Assembly (NCBI GenBank): GCA_030998225.1
Contig: JAPYXD010000752.1
Location: 16,570,501-16,634,500, forward strand
Source of the DNA: Diplolepis rosae
Lineage: Eukaryota; Arthropoda; Insecta; Hymenoptera; Diplolepididae
Direction: 5' to 3'
DNA: 64,000 bases
The stretch's first letter is position 1; each line of letters begins with the position of its first letter. Below are positions 33,421 to 43,664 of the stretch, in pieces. The notes under the pieces were generated by a model, which did not search any database, had not been told where the DNA came from, and saw only the letters and a program-made list of their open reading frames with translations. Both the position numbers and the translations under genes were made by a program.

Positions 33421-34009
33421 CGACCAATGGAAATAGCTTGAGTTCTTGAGTGCGGTGTTGCCACATTTTGATGTTACATGTTCAACCAAGTAGTCGCAAC
33501 ATTTGGCAACACTTCAGATGTTCTAACACGCAGAGGGAAATCCTCTAGGGTTTGGTAACCGTTTAACAATTTTTAAGTCTGGTAACGGAGGGTTAAAGGC
33601 GATAAAATAAATTTGGATGAATAATAAATAGTTTGTGTTTTATTGACCAATTCCCGGTACTTTTTTGACAGAATGTAGGTATGCAAATTATTAGTTGGTT
33701 AGACCTATGTACAGTCAGTGCTACTCTGTGACGAAATTCATGTGACATTTTTATTTTACAGGCTAGGATAAGAGATACACGGGACTGTTCAAATTTTTGA
33801 ATGTGTATAGGCACTACCTAGAGGATTCCAAGGGCATACCTGCCAGGTGAAACAGTTGCTTCTACACACCTAATGCTAAATTAGTAGAATTTCAAGTTGT
33901 CTGCCATTTGACAATTACCCATATGTCTATGGGTTTGGGGGACCTGGCTAGAAGTAAGCAAAAGAAGAAAAATTGATCTCACCAAAAATATCATAGACTG
34001 AGCTCAGAA

Positions 34010-37000
34010 ATGTATTATGACAACGGAAATGATTATGAAGATGAGTATAATGATCATGATTATGAGTTGGAATACGAGGAAGGAAGCTTATCAGCATTAT
34101 ATGATCTGTGCCTTGTACCCACTTTAGAACATACGATAAAACATCTAATCCCTCTCATAGCCGCATCTTTAATATTCAAAGTAGTCGCACAATCTAGTAA
34201 GTCCAAAATTTCAATTTACAATCATAAAATTGCTCCAATATAAATTAAGAGTAGAACTACCTGGTTATCTGTAATTAATTTGAAAAATAATTGGGATATG
34301 ACTTTTGTATTAATTTTAAGCGTTTGCGTCCTTGAATATAATTAAGGTTGAGTTTGAAATTACGTTTATTATAACTAGTCTACGAAACTCTGAACAGTTA
34401 CAGATGCTCGTAAATTACAGAGAGAGCCTCAGACATGTTTATTTTTGTTTAAATTTATAACTTTCCTAAAAAAGGCCATGATCCTAAATGAAAACTGCGG
34501 AATTGCTAAGAAACAATATTTGACCAGTTTTAAGAAAAAAGGGTTTGTTAATTAGACTCTGAATATACTGCTGGCTATACGGACTCAAACTTAAGTCTTT
34601 CAAACGCTGGTTCAGCTCCAGTGGTAGCTTGAGAGCTCAATTCACGCTGCTTTTTCTTCTTTAAAAATTGTTTTTCGTTCATTATTGAAATGTTTATATA
34701 AATATTTTGATAAAGAATAAAGAAGTATAAAAGAAGGTTTATTCATGTATTTTTTGTTTTGTTTTATTTTATCATTTATTTTATTAATTCATTTGATTTT
34801 TATAGTTTATTTATGTATTTTTAATTTTGTAGGCAAAAGATGAGAAGCTCGAGTCTCGCTGCCTCCATTTTTTTGAATTTTATTTTTTTATATGAAAAGT
34901 TTAATGAAGAAATTTTTAAAAATAAATTAAAAGAATGAATATACTAAGTATAAATAATAAATAAAATTAATACACTTTTACGTATTGATCTTAAATATTT
35001 TCTCATCTATCCTTGGATGTCTAACAACCCAGTAAGAAGACGTTTATTAAATGAGACTGAAAATGTCAAATGTGGACAAAAACAGAATCGAAAAAGCATC
35101 TTTTAATTTAATTTTAATTCCAAGAAATTAAGGTACATTTTAAAATTGCTTTCTCAATATTTAAAGAATTTGAAAATCTTTCTGTGGAAAAAAAGACGCT
35201 TTCGACTGCCCTGGGATTCGAGCCCAGGTCTTTTGATTACCGGTTGACTGCTCTAACCACTGTGTAGGCAGTGACAAAAATTTCAAATTCAACTAATTAA
35301 TTTGAAATTGCTTTCTCAACTTTGCTTTTTTCCAGATTTAGTATATAATGCCATTTTATTTATCATTGTTTGTCGGGTGCTGAGTAGTATTACATTATAA
35401 ATTTATTCATTAATTAACAAATTTTTCAATCAACAGCTTATACTCCAAGGAAGTTGATGCATGGCTCATCAATAATCATTGGATTCTTAATACTTTACCA
35501 GTATGTACCCGAAAGTTTGTATCTGCTCACGACATTCACTGTATCATCTTATATATATCTGCAACTACCGAAGAAATATCGATGTGGAATTGGAACTTTT
35601 ATTCCAAGTATTTTCATCATTTCATATTGGTACATCATATTAGTATACCAAAAACTCTTTTGTCAAATTGAATTTATTAACTCACAAGATATGTATATTT
35701 AAAGTGATCTATTATTTTCTTACAGTGAATTCTCAATGGAACCTATTTCATGGCATAAAATACGCGGCGTAGTTATGATAGTAGTAATGAAAGAAATCAG
35801 CATAGCTGTCGAACAAAATGAAAGCGATGAGAAACCACCGGTGCTTTGGGAATACATTGGATATATAGTTTCTCCTATGACTTTAGTATTTGGACCTTGG
35901 ATATCCTTTAGAGACTATGCTAATCTTCACGGACAAAAGTTTTGGGTAATTTAGTTACTATTTTCCTGAAATTCTAGATTTCGTAAAAAAATTGAAAAAG
36001 GGTTATAAAAAGACTAAATTTTTCTAAATGAGACAATATTATAATGAAAAATTGAATTTGATGAATCAATCTAAACAAGAGTCACGGGATCTGTCTTAGA
36101 AGTCCTTTTATATTATTCAAAAATTTTAGCAAAAAACAATTATTATTTTAGAAAAAAATTGATTACCTGACGAGCGACAATGCTCGCAGGAGATCGAAGC
36201 CGAGGCGCGATCAGTCCTGCGAGCATTTTAAGCGAGTCTCGTAATTACCCGAATCGTGTGCATTGGCAAATATTCTATTATATTTGACTTCGGTGCGTAT
36301 ACGAGTATTTATGCGTACACTCGAATCTAATCTAGTATTCATCGTGATAAATTTTTCAGAATCTTCAATGGTTACTTGCAACAGCAGGATATTTTGTCCT
36401 TGCCCTCCTTTTTATTAGCTTATCAAACTGTGGAACAAATTGGATTTTAACAGATAACTATGGAAAGTAAGTCTAAACTAATGATATTCTAGTCTTCTTT
36501 GTTCTCTTAAACATTTCAACAAATCATAAAGTATTATTATGCTGTAAGGAAATTTAAATTATTTTTCGTATGATTTTACACGGATAGAAATTTGGTTTTA
36601 TGTTCTTAGCATACATTCAAGTTTATTTCATGTAATTTAATACTAAATCCGTATTGCTTACGGCCCTGAGGGAATTTGTCCACATCTTAAATACGGGTTC
36701 AATTTATGCGGAAACGTATTTAATATGTATTTAAGAGGTGGAAATGGCTGGTAAATTAGGTGCCTGGTTTATCTTAAAGTGCGTTCAAATGATCCCATTA
36801 AATACGGGTTTGGCACGTATTTAATTTTATTTTGATCGCTCTTTGAGATGCACAGGGCATCTAATTTAGTGGTCATTAAATACGTTCCCGCATTTTATAA
36901 AACTTGTCGATGACCTCAAATACGTGCTCGACATGTATTTAATGCGGTCATTTTAAACGCTCTTCAAGATGAACCGGAAACTTGATTTAGCGGCAATTTC

Positions 37001-40000
37001 AACCTCTTAAATACGTACTAAAAACACTGTTAGGAATTTCGGTATTAAACTTCCATTACAAAACAAAAAATTACAAAAGTGTTAATTTTAAATTAAACCC
37101 GCATTTGAAATGTAGTCAAATTTCCTTGGGATCGTAAACAATACAAGTGTTTGCTTTAATCAAAACAAGAAACATACATCTTATCAAAAAAATAGCTGGT
37201 TGATGAACGTGTCCTTACTTTTTACACGAATATAATACCTTCTTACATGTTATGAAAATGCAATATCATAACAGGTAAAAAAAACTGATAACAGGGAAAA
37301 AACGTATCATAACGAGATGGTCGCTAGAACTTACCTGATCGTATTAAATCAGTGCGAAGAATTTATGTTCAGACGAGGGGCGGTGGGGTCAATTATTGAC
37401 CTCACGATTGCTGCACTCCGTCTTGCCTCAAGGATAGGCGACTGGTCTGTTCTCGAGGAGACAACTTTGAGTGACCACCAGTGTATCGCGAGCGAGACAG
37501 TGGATAAGGGCAAGGGCGATAAAGAAAGGAGCCCCTCCTATAACACAAGACGATTTAGCAGGGATAGACTCCGAGAACATCTCGAAGAAACCAGGCTCAT
37601 TGATGAGCTTAGTTGGGTTAGGCCTGCTACGTCGTTGCAAGACACAGTGCAATGAGTAAGGCGGAAGATGGTCGCAGCATGTAATCACTCTATGCCTCAT
37701 CGAAAGCACAGGCATAAAGAAAAATCAACTTCAATGCTGAAAAGACTTGATTGGTGGAGTCGAAAAGGCGCCATGGGGTCTCACCTTTAAAATAGTTACT
37801 TTGAAGAATGGAAAAAGCAGAGGTAGGTCCTGCTGAGGAAAGGAAACAAACCTGTGGAGGATGCCTCATCCTATAGACCAATATGTCTACACTGGGAAAA
37901 AAACATGGTGAAATCAACGGGAGGGAGTACCGTCGCCAATTTCACGTTGGCCAACGTAAATTTACCTAAAAATGATCAACTGTGGCAATACTTGCGATTG
38001 TTCTTTTCAGTTCTTTTGTTTTCCTAATAAATGTTTTCCTAATTATATATTGGTATTTAAAAGTAAAGCACTGCCAATTTCATTATGGATATGAAATTGC
38101 GTCATCGTGTAATTTTTTCAAATCACATGGCATTCCAGCGTTAACATCCCCAGTGAATTGACGGGGCTGACGTAGCTGGATTAACGTGAATTTTCAACGC
38201 TACATTGGCGCTGGCAGCACGTTAACCTAACGTTGTAAACGCGCTGATGCTCCGCCACGTCAATGTAGTACAATGTCAATGTCAATGTCAATGTAGTAGT
38301 TGTATTCTACAACGACTTCAGAATCTCTTGGTCGGGAAGAACGGTCTTTCGGAGAACTAGTTGGGATTCAGGAAAGGCAGGTGCACTTGACGTCATCCAA
38401 GTTGTGGTAGACATCGACACAAAAGCAAGAAGAGGTACTGGTTGCGGATAACAGATGACTATCTAAGCGACAGGTGAGTGATATACGAGGGCGACAAATT
38501 GTCGCCGGTGAGGCCATTTCTTTAGCATGTTATGTATGACGATTTCCTGTGCTTGGACCTACCTACTGGAACGAGCATCATCGGCTTCGCGGATAACGCA
38601 CTTGTCGCATGTGCCGCTGAAGACGTTAGAATCCTTGAGCTAAAGATCAATGAAAGTCTGTGGCGCGTAAAGCGTTGGATGGATAGCAGAAGTCTCAAAA
38701 TGGCCCCTGAGAAAACCGAGGCTTTGTGAGTCAGTTCTCGGAGAACATGAGGTTGAGTGGAAGAGAAGCATCAAGTACCTGGGGGTGCAGTTAGATCGAA
38801 GGCTTAGCTTCGGCGAACACCTACAGATCGTGACTGCCAAAGCCATCCAATGTGGAGCTCACTTCGTTCGGCACATGTTTAACTCATGCTATCTAGAAAA
38901 GACTGCCCTCAGCACAGAGAGGTGTTGTGCTGAGAAAAATCTCAGCAGACAGAACTGTGTCGAAGAGTACTGTATTTATTCTGTCGAGCGTTCCGCTAAT
39001 AGACTTATTGGCGATGGAAAGGCAGGAGACCTTTCAGTTCTATAAGAAGCTTACCTGTATAACCGACCTACAGGAAATCGCTCGCGCGAAGCAGGCCATC
39101 CGCAAAGATGAAAGGCACAGACTCGTCGAGAGATGGCATGGTGAACAGAGCCTATGGATGATGCAGAAGCACACACTTTTCGTCTGTGCTAAGTAGAGCG
39201 TGGCTAGAGAGGCTGTTGGTCGGCCGGTGGGAGCTGAACTTACTCCTGGCACGATGATAACGCGCTCCAGGCGAGCTGGGCCGTCGCGTCGATGGGAGGA
39301 GGGGTCCCTTTCCTCCCCTAGCTGGCGTGGCTGATCGGTTTGCCTAACGGGCGTTCGGCCGCGGGGGCGGGTTCCGGGCGAACGGATGACGGAAGAGTCG
39401 TACTCAACTATAAGCCGGAACCAACCGCCCATGAAATTTAAAGCCGAAAGGTGGTTCAGCGGACGGTGCATTGGTACGAGAAAGGAGGTTTTCGGTTTTA
39501 ACAGGTATGCCTAGCCCCGTCCTAGGAGAGTCCTGTACTACGTCTATGAAAGATAAAAAAGATTACGCCATTTTTCCTCCTTACAAAAAAAAATATTAAA
39601 ATTAATATTATTAATTACTAATTTTTACAAATCATTTCAGTCGATTATGTCGATCATTAGAAGAGTGTATCACTCTACGTGATAACGGAACTCTACTATA
39701 TCGACCTTATCAACCTGTGATTTAGAATTAATTTAACGTTATTTAAAACTAGATGGAATTTTTCAATATAAATTGAAGAAAATTTCTGTGAAAAAAGGAA
39801 CGCTTCCCCTCCGCTGGGTATCGAGCCCAGGACCTTTCTAATGCCGGTCGAATGCTCTATCATCTGAGTTGTGTGGAACCTCCGTAGCTCAGATGATAGA
39901 ACATTCGATCGGCAATCGAAAGGTCCTGGGCTCGATACTCAGCGGAGTGGAAGTGGTCATTTTCACAGAAAATTTCTTCAATCATTAATTACTATTAATT

Positions 40001-41268
40001 TTAACATTATTTTATAAAAGCTAATTTAAATAGAAATTCTCAAATTTCTCTTATATTCTGTTGGGGCATTCAAATTATAGCAATATTCTCGGTTATATTG
40101 CGTGAATTCAAATTATACACTAATTATAAGTATTGAAATAGTATATTATGCAACATAATTCTTTAATTGGAATAAACATAATTGGAATAAATTAATTGAA
40201 ATTATTTGTGAAAATTATTATATTTAATTATGTGTTACTTTCAAAATGAAATACACAATAAATGTTTATAAGGCGTTTCGTAACTTTATACAAGTTAATT
40301 TAATTCGCATGTTAAGCACAGTTCATAATAATGGAAAAAAATTAATTAATTAATGAATTAGTTGTTGAAATAAACTATTGCATTTCATGAATTATAAAAT
40401 ATATATAAATATATATAATTTTTTTTTTATTTTACGCACAGTGTATCGTAATAAGCCGTTTTACGCACTCATATGGGTGTGTATAAACGCATTTTACGCA
40501 CACTGTGTCAAAAAAATTATTTTTAATGTTTTTAGATGGATTCTGGCATACAGGGATGCTTTATCATTCAGGATGTCGCACTATTTTGTATCATATACAG
40601 CATCATCCATGTTACTTCTAGGAGGATTCTCACTTAGTTCAAGTATGGTTACAAAACCACTGAAAATTGAATTTCCAAGATCACTTGTTGAAGTTGTTAC
40701 TTCCTGGAATATTCCGATGCATACTTGGCTGAAAACCTGTAAATTTCTATTTCAAATTTATTGCACAAAAACTTAATTTATCCTAGGCTCTTTGTACTTT
40801 ATTTTTAAATTTTTAATTTTTTTAGATATATTTCGACCTGGAAGAAAACAACTGGGAAAATTTGGAGGTATACTCCTAACATACATTGCAAGTTCCTTGC
40901 TCCACGGACTAAATTTCCAGCTTGCTGCAGTTCTACTTAGTTTAGGCTTTTATACCTATATAGAGTTTAAATTAAGAGCTGTATTGGCAACAATTTTTGA
41001 TGCATGTATATCATCAAAGAAATGCGCAGATAATAAATGTCCACATCATAGAACATCTGCTAATTGCTGGTGGGTTACTGGAGTAAATATCGCCTTTTCA
41101 GCTCTTACAATCTTTCATTTGGCTTATTTAGGTCTTATGTTCGATACTTCAGAAATACAAGAAACAGGATATAGTTACTTGCACACGATTGATAAATGGT
41201 CTCAACTCGGATTCGCCAGTCATTGGATTGTATTTGGTACATATTGTGCTTATTTTTTAATTATGTAA
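34010..41268 (+). CDS. por: porcupine: Wnt-specific serine O-palmitoleoyltransferase (MBOAT family), six exons
   Basis: Coding exons: 34010-34196, 35437-35629, 35726-35945, 36360-36466, 40536-40738, 40826-41268. All junctions are GT-AG and the phases fit; the sum is 1353 bases, 450 residues, the size of known porcupines. The protein sits in the ER membrane and attaches palmitoleate to a conserved serine of Wnt proteins, needed for their secretion and signalling. Recognition: EPISWHKIRG and VFGPWISF (exon 3), AYRDALSFRMSHYF and EVVTSWNIPMHTWL (exon 5), and ASSLLHGLNFQLAAVLLSLG (exon 6), whose His at about residue 330 is the MBOAT catalytic histidine. The N-terminus is a short acidic tail (YEDEYNDHDYELEYEE) before the first membrane segment. 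The exon 2 donor (GTACAT at 35630) is the least certain choice: a stronger-looking GTATAC at 35643 would break the frame. Intron 4 is 4.07 kb and full of repeats. Confidence 0.92.
35158..35268 (-). repeat. tRNA-like repeat in porcupine intron 1, 5'-truncated
   Basis: On the minus strand it reads GGTTAGAGCAGTCAACCGGT, then the B box CTCGAATCCCAG and the arm TCCACAGAAAGATTTTC. It lacks the A-box start and joins a non-tRNA sequence (GTAGGCAGTGACAAAAATTT) also found at about 42446. Confidence 0.65.
36180..36285. repeat. repeat fragment shared with 30779-30850
   Basis: GATCAGTCCTGCGAGCATTT and the following 45 bases match 30779-30845 almost exactly. It lies in porcupine intron 3, just upstream of exon 4. 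Confidence 0.7.
36640..37165. mobile_element. foldback MITE in porcupine intron 4
   Basis: The left arm (CGTATTGCTTACGGCCCTGA; ATTTAAGAGGTGGAAATGGC) mirrors the right arm (AATTTCAACCTCTTAAATAC; GATCGTAAACAATACAAG) about a centre near 36900. TAAATACG-type motifs recur through both arms. No ORF. Confidence 0.6.
37317..39540 (+). pseudogene. R1-clade-like LINE ORF2 remnant in porcupine intron 4
   Basis: Plus-strand blocks: endonuclease C-terminus and linker (FMFRRGAVGSIIDLTIAALR, TLSDHQCI; 37360-37655), the RT start near 37840-37890 (SSYRPICLH), then after an insertion DVIQVVVDIDTKARRG (38390) and the RT active-site region GFADNALVACAAE (38590), where FADD has become FADN. The thumb and tail follow to about 39200 (WMDSRSLKMAPEKTEAL; FQFYKKLTCITDLQEIARAK). 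Several frame breaks and a large internal deletion make it dead. The 3' tail to about 39540 is GC-rich. Same family as 51034-53057. Confidence 0.75.
37893..38290. mobile_element. small insertion with a TCAATG-repeat tail inside the LINE remnant
   Basis: It starts CACTGGGAAAAAAAC exactly where the RT reading breaks and ends in about four TCAATG-type repeats near 38270-38296, after which RT-like reading resumes. The start resembles the MITE tip at 28746. Class uncertain. Confidence 0.4.
39772..39982. repeat. head-to-head tRNA-like foldback, intron 4
   Basis: The right half (39880-39950) on the plus strand reads CCTCCGTAGCTCAGATGATA, an anticodon-like stem TTCGA/TCGAA with loop TCGGCAA, the B box GGCTCGATACTC and CGGAG pairing with CTCCG. 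The left half is its inverted copy. The outer arms ATTGAAGAAAATTTCTGTG are complementary. The acceptor pairs better here than in relatives, but the duplication and C33 argue for a mobile repeat. Confidence 0.75.
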
Positions 41269-41337
41269 TATATATCTGTGGCTGTCCGGACTAACCAAAT
41301 AAGTCCATTTTAAAAAAAAATTAGTACTAGAATATAT

Positions 41338-41343
41338 AATAAA
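41338..41343 (+). promoter_or_regulatory. candidate poly(A) signal of porcupine
   Basis: AATAAA 70 bases after the stop codon at 41266-41268. AT-rich surroundings make chance occurrence possible. Confidence 0.4.
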
Positions 41344-42041
41344 TTTTTGTCTACCATATATCTTACCGGGGAATCGTTTTTGCTCAAAAAATGGAAATAA
41401 ATGAGAAATATTTCCATTTTGTCAAACCAAATAGGTCTGTTTTCTATGTACAATCAAATTGTCATGCATGAATAACAATATATATTTTGTATTTTCATAG
41501 AATTATAAGCAATCTCATTGTCTATACCCACAATTGGGAAAACCTTTAGCATAACACTACGCACTCGTTAAAATTTTTAACTCATTGTAAAAAACTGTCA
41601 ATTTTTCAATTCTTCTTTTTTAAAAATGTATTATAGTCGGAAGAAATTCCAAGGAAAAATCTATCCTCACGTATATAATGTTATATGGTATATATATTTT
41701 TTCAGATTTCACTTCATACCAAAGAAAATTTGGTTGTATAATTTCATGGAAGAATGTAAAAAAATGTTATATCTACATATTTAAACGGGAATTGGCAATT
41801 TTAGCCTTTAAGAGTGTACATTGTTTAAAAGTATTTTATCCTGTGACAATTTTGCCTTCAACCCGCTATACAACATAGAAAAATTTACTGATATATTTTG
41901 ATATTTAGCTTCATATCAAGAAAAGCCTATACGAGAAAATTTATAAAAAATCAAGTTATTCATCTCACTGTATATACGCATAATATATCACGTTTTTAAA
42001 AAAGTTTCCTCATTTAATTTATACAGAAATATTGTTTATAT
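41344..42041. other. AT-rich sequence downstream of porcupine
   Basis: No ORF or RNA gene that I can support; likely 3' flank. Confidence 0.5.
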
Positions 42042-42341
42042 CAAATATTAAAGAATTTGAAAATCTTTCTGTGGAAAAAAAGACGCTTTCGACTGCGCTG
42101 GGATTCGAGCCCAGGTCTTTCGATTGCCGGTCGACTGCTCTAACCACTGAGCTACACAGGCGTTCGACATCTAATTCTCCACAGGAAGATCTCCTTATAT
42201 CGCCAAGTGGCTCTGCCTTGCGGCTGTAAATTGAAGTGGTTAGAGCAGTCGACCGGCAATCGAATGACCTGGGCTCGAATCCCAGCGCAGTTGAAAGCAT
42301 CTTTTTTTCCACAGAAAGATTTTCAAATTCTTTAATATTTG
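42042..42341. repeat. 300-bp palindromic tRNA-like foldback
   Basis: The outer arms CAAATATTAAAGAATTTGAA and the complement are exact. Each arm carries a tRNA-Ala(GGC)-like half: left on the minus strand with a full A box (TAGCTCAGTGG), right on the plus strand starting at GTGGTTAGAGCAG. The middle (42170-42235) is unrelated. Same family as 29616 and 35158. Confidence 0.8.
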
Positions 42342-42772
42342 AATTCATTGGCATTATTTGCGATATAAGAGTTTGAAATTGTCTACAAGGACACCTGTCG
42401 ACAACGTATCCTATCTGATACCCGACTAGTGAACCTCCAATAATGTAGGCAGTGACAAAAATTTCAAACTCACCTAATTAATTTGAAATTGTTTATATCC
42501 TTTCAAATTATACTTAATACCAAAGAAATTTCAATCTACAATTTCATGCAAGAATTTCAATTTAAATTTTGTACTTAGACATTTAATTCCAACTTTTCAA
42601 AATATTTTTCTGGTATATAGAGATTTACGTTATGTGAAAGGAATATTTACCTTGAAGTAATTTAAAAGTTTCTTTACTTACATGTAAAAACGAGGACTTG
42701 GGTGGATGGCGCGAGAGCGTGCACGTGTGGCTCGAACATCCTCTTACCGATATACAGGTTTTTGAAAGTAAT

Positions 42773-43009
42773 TACCCGCGAAAAAAAGTTGATCTTGTTA
42801 GATCTGGTCAGATCAAATTCCTAGATCTAAGCAGATCTTGATTTTGTCGAGATCTGGCCATATCTACTTCAGATCTAACCAGATCTACTTTGGATCTGAT
42901 CAGATCTACTTAAAATATGACCAGATCTACTTCAGATCTGACCAGATCTACTTTGGATCTGATCAGATCAACTTTAGATCTAACAAGATCAACTTTTTTT
43001 TCGCGGGTA
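42773..43009. mobile_element. 237-bp MITE packed with AGATCT palindromes
   Basis: TACCCGCGA..TCGCGGGTA ends begin about 31-bp inverted termini. Between them, AGATCT/AGATC-containing units of about 20-22 bases (for example CAGATCTGACCAGATCTACT) repeat across the interior. No ORF. It sits 150 bases upstream of the LINE ORF1. Confidence 0.8.
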
Positions 43010-43160
43010 GCGTTTCAATATAAAAAACACATTTTAGAAAGTCGCAGAAAGAAGTGTAGTGTGTGAATATTAATAAAGTTCCAGTCAAAAAAAGAAAGAA
43101 AGTGAATAAAGAAAGTTTGGAAACCGTTGGGAATTTTGAGGTTAGGACTAAGAGAGAAAA

Positions 43161-43664
43161 GTGTCTGATATGGGAAGCAAAGGTGTACCAGCGAAACCTA
43201 CAAGCACAAGACAATCGACACTCGATGCGGAATTGAATAAAAATGCAAAAAAAGTAACGTTCCAAGACGTAGACTCGAAAAACATGCACGCCGAATTTGA
43301 AGATCTGCATGAACAAAATAAAAAGTTGAAAGAGAAATTACAAAAACTGTGCAAGAAAAGTGAAGAGGAGAAGAAAGAGATCGAAAGCAAATGTGCAGCA
43401 CAAAGAGATGAAATAGATGAACTGAAAGATAATTCTAAAAAGTTAGAGGAAAAAGTAGATGATTTAGGAAAAACAGTGAAAGAATTGTCAGAGAGGTTAG
43501 ATGCGGCATTGGGCGCAGTAGCGGAAACGGAATCATCGGAGGACTCGCAGCTGGGAGATGTGGCGTCAGAGGGAGCCAGTGGTTCTGTATGGAGCTTGAA
43601 GAGTGCCATGAGTCGCAAAAGCCGAAGGAGCGTTACGAGCGGAGGCAAAAGTGTGACCAGCTGA
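43161..43664 (+). CDS. LINE ORF1, coiled-coil protein, probably truncated by a stop
   Basis: 167 residues: a basic start, then a long heptad-rich coiled coil (about 45-115; KKLKEKLQKLCKKSEEEKKE) and a Ser-rich tail. After the stop at 43662 the same strand goes on in other frames with a globular-looking block (GWTEQFLAMKLGIQIKIVSG; NKSKLRGTKIY, 43830-44000), which resembles the RNA-binding half of L1-type ORF1 proteins. The full protein was therefore probably longer. Such proteins coat the element's RNA and aid priming. Confidence 0.6.
   Translation: MSDMGSKGVPAKPTSTRQSTLDAELNKNAKKVTFQDVDSKNMHAEFEDLHEQNKKLKEKLQKLCKKSEEEKKEIESKCAAQRDEIDELKDNSKKLEEKVDDLGKTVKELSERLDAALGAVAETESSEDSQLGDVASEGASGSVWSLKSAMSRKSRRSVTSGGKSVTS

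Noticed and set aside
35643..35702. Exon 2 of porcupine extended to the stronger-looking GTATAC donor
   Set aside because: It would put a stop codon at the start of exon 3; the GTACAT donor at 35630 keeps the frame and total length.
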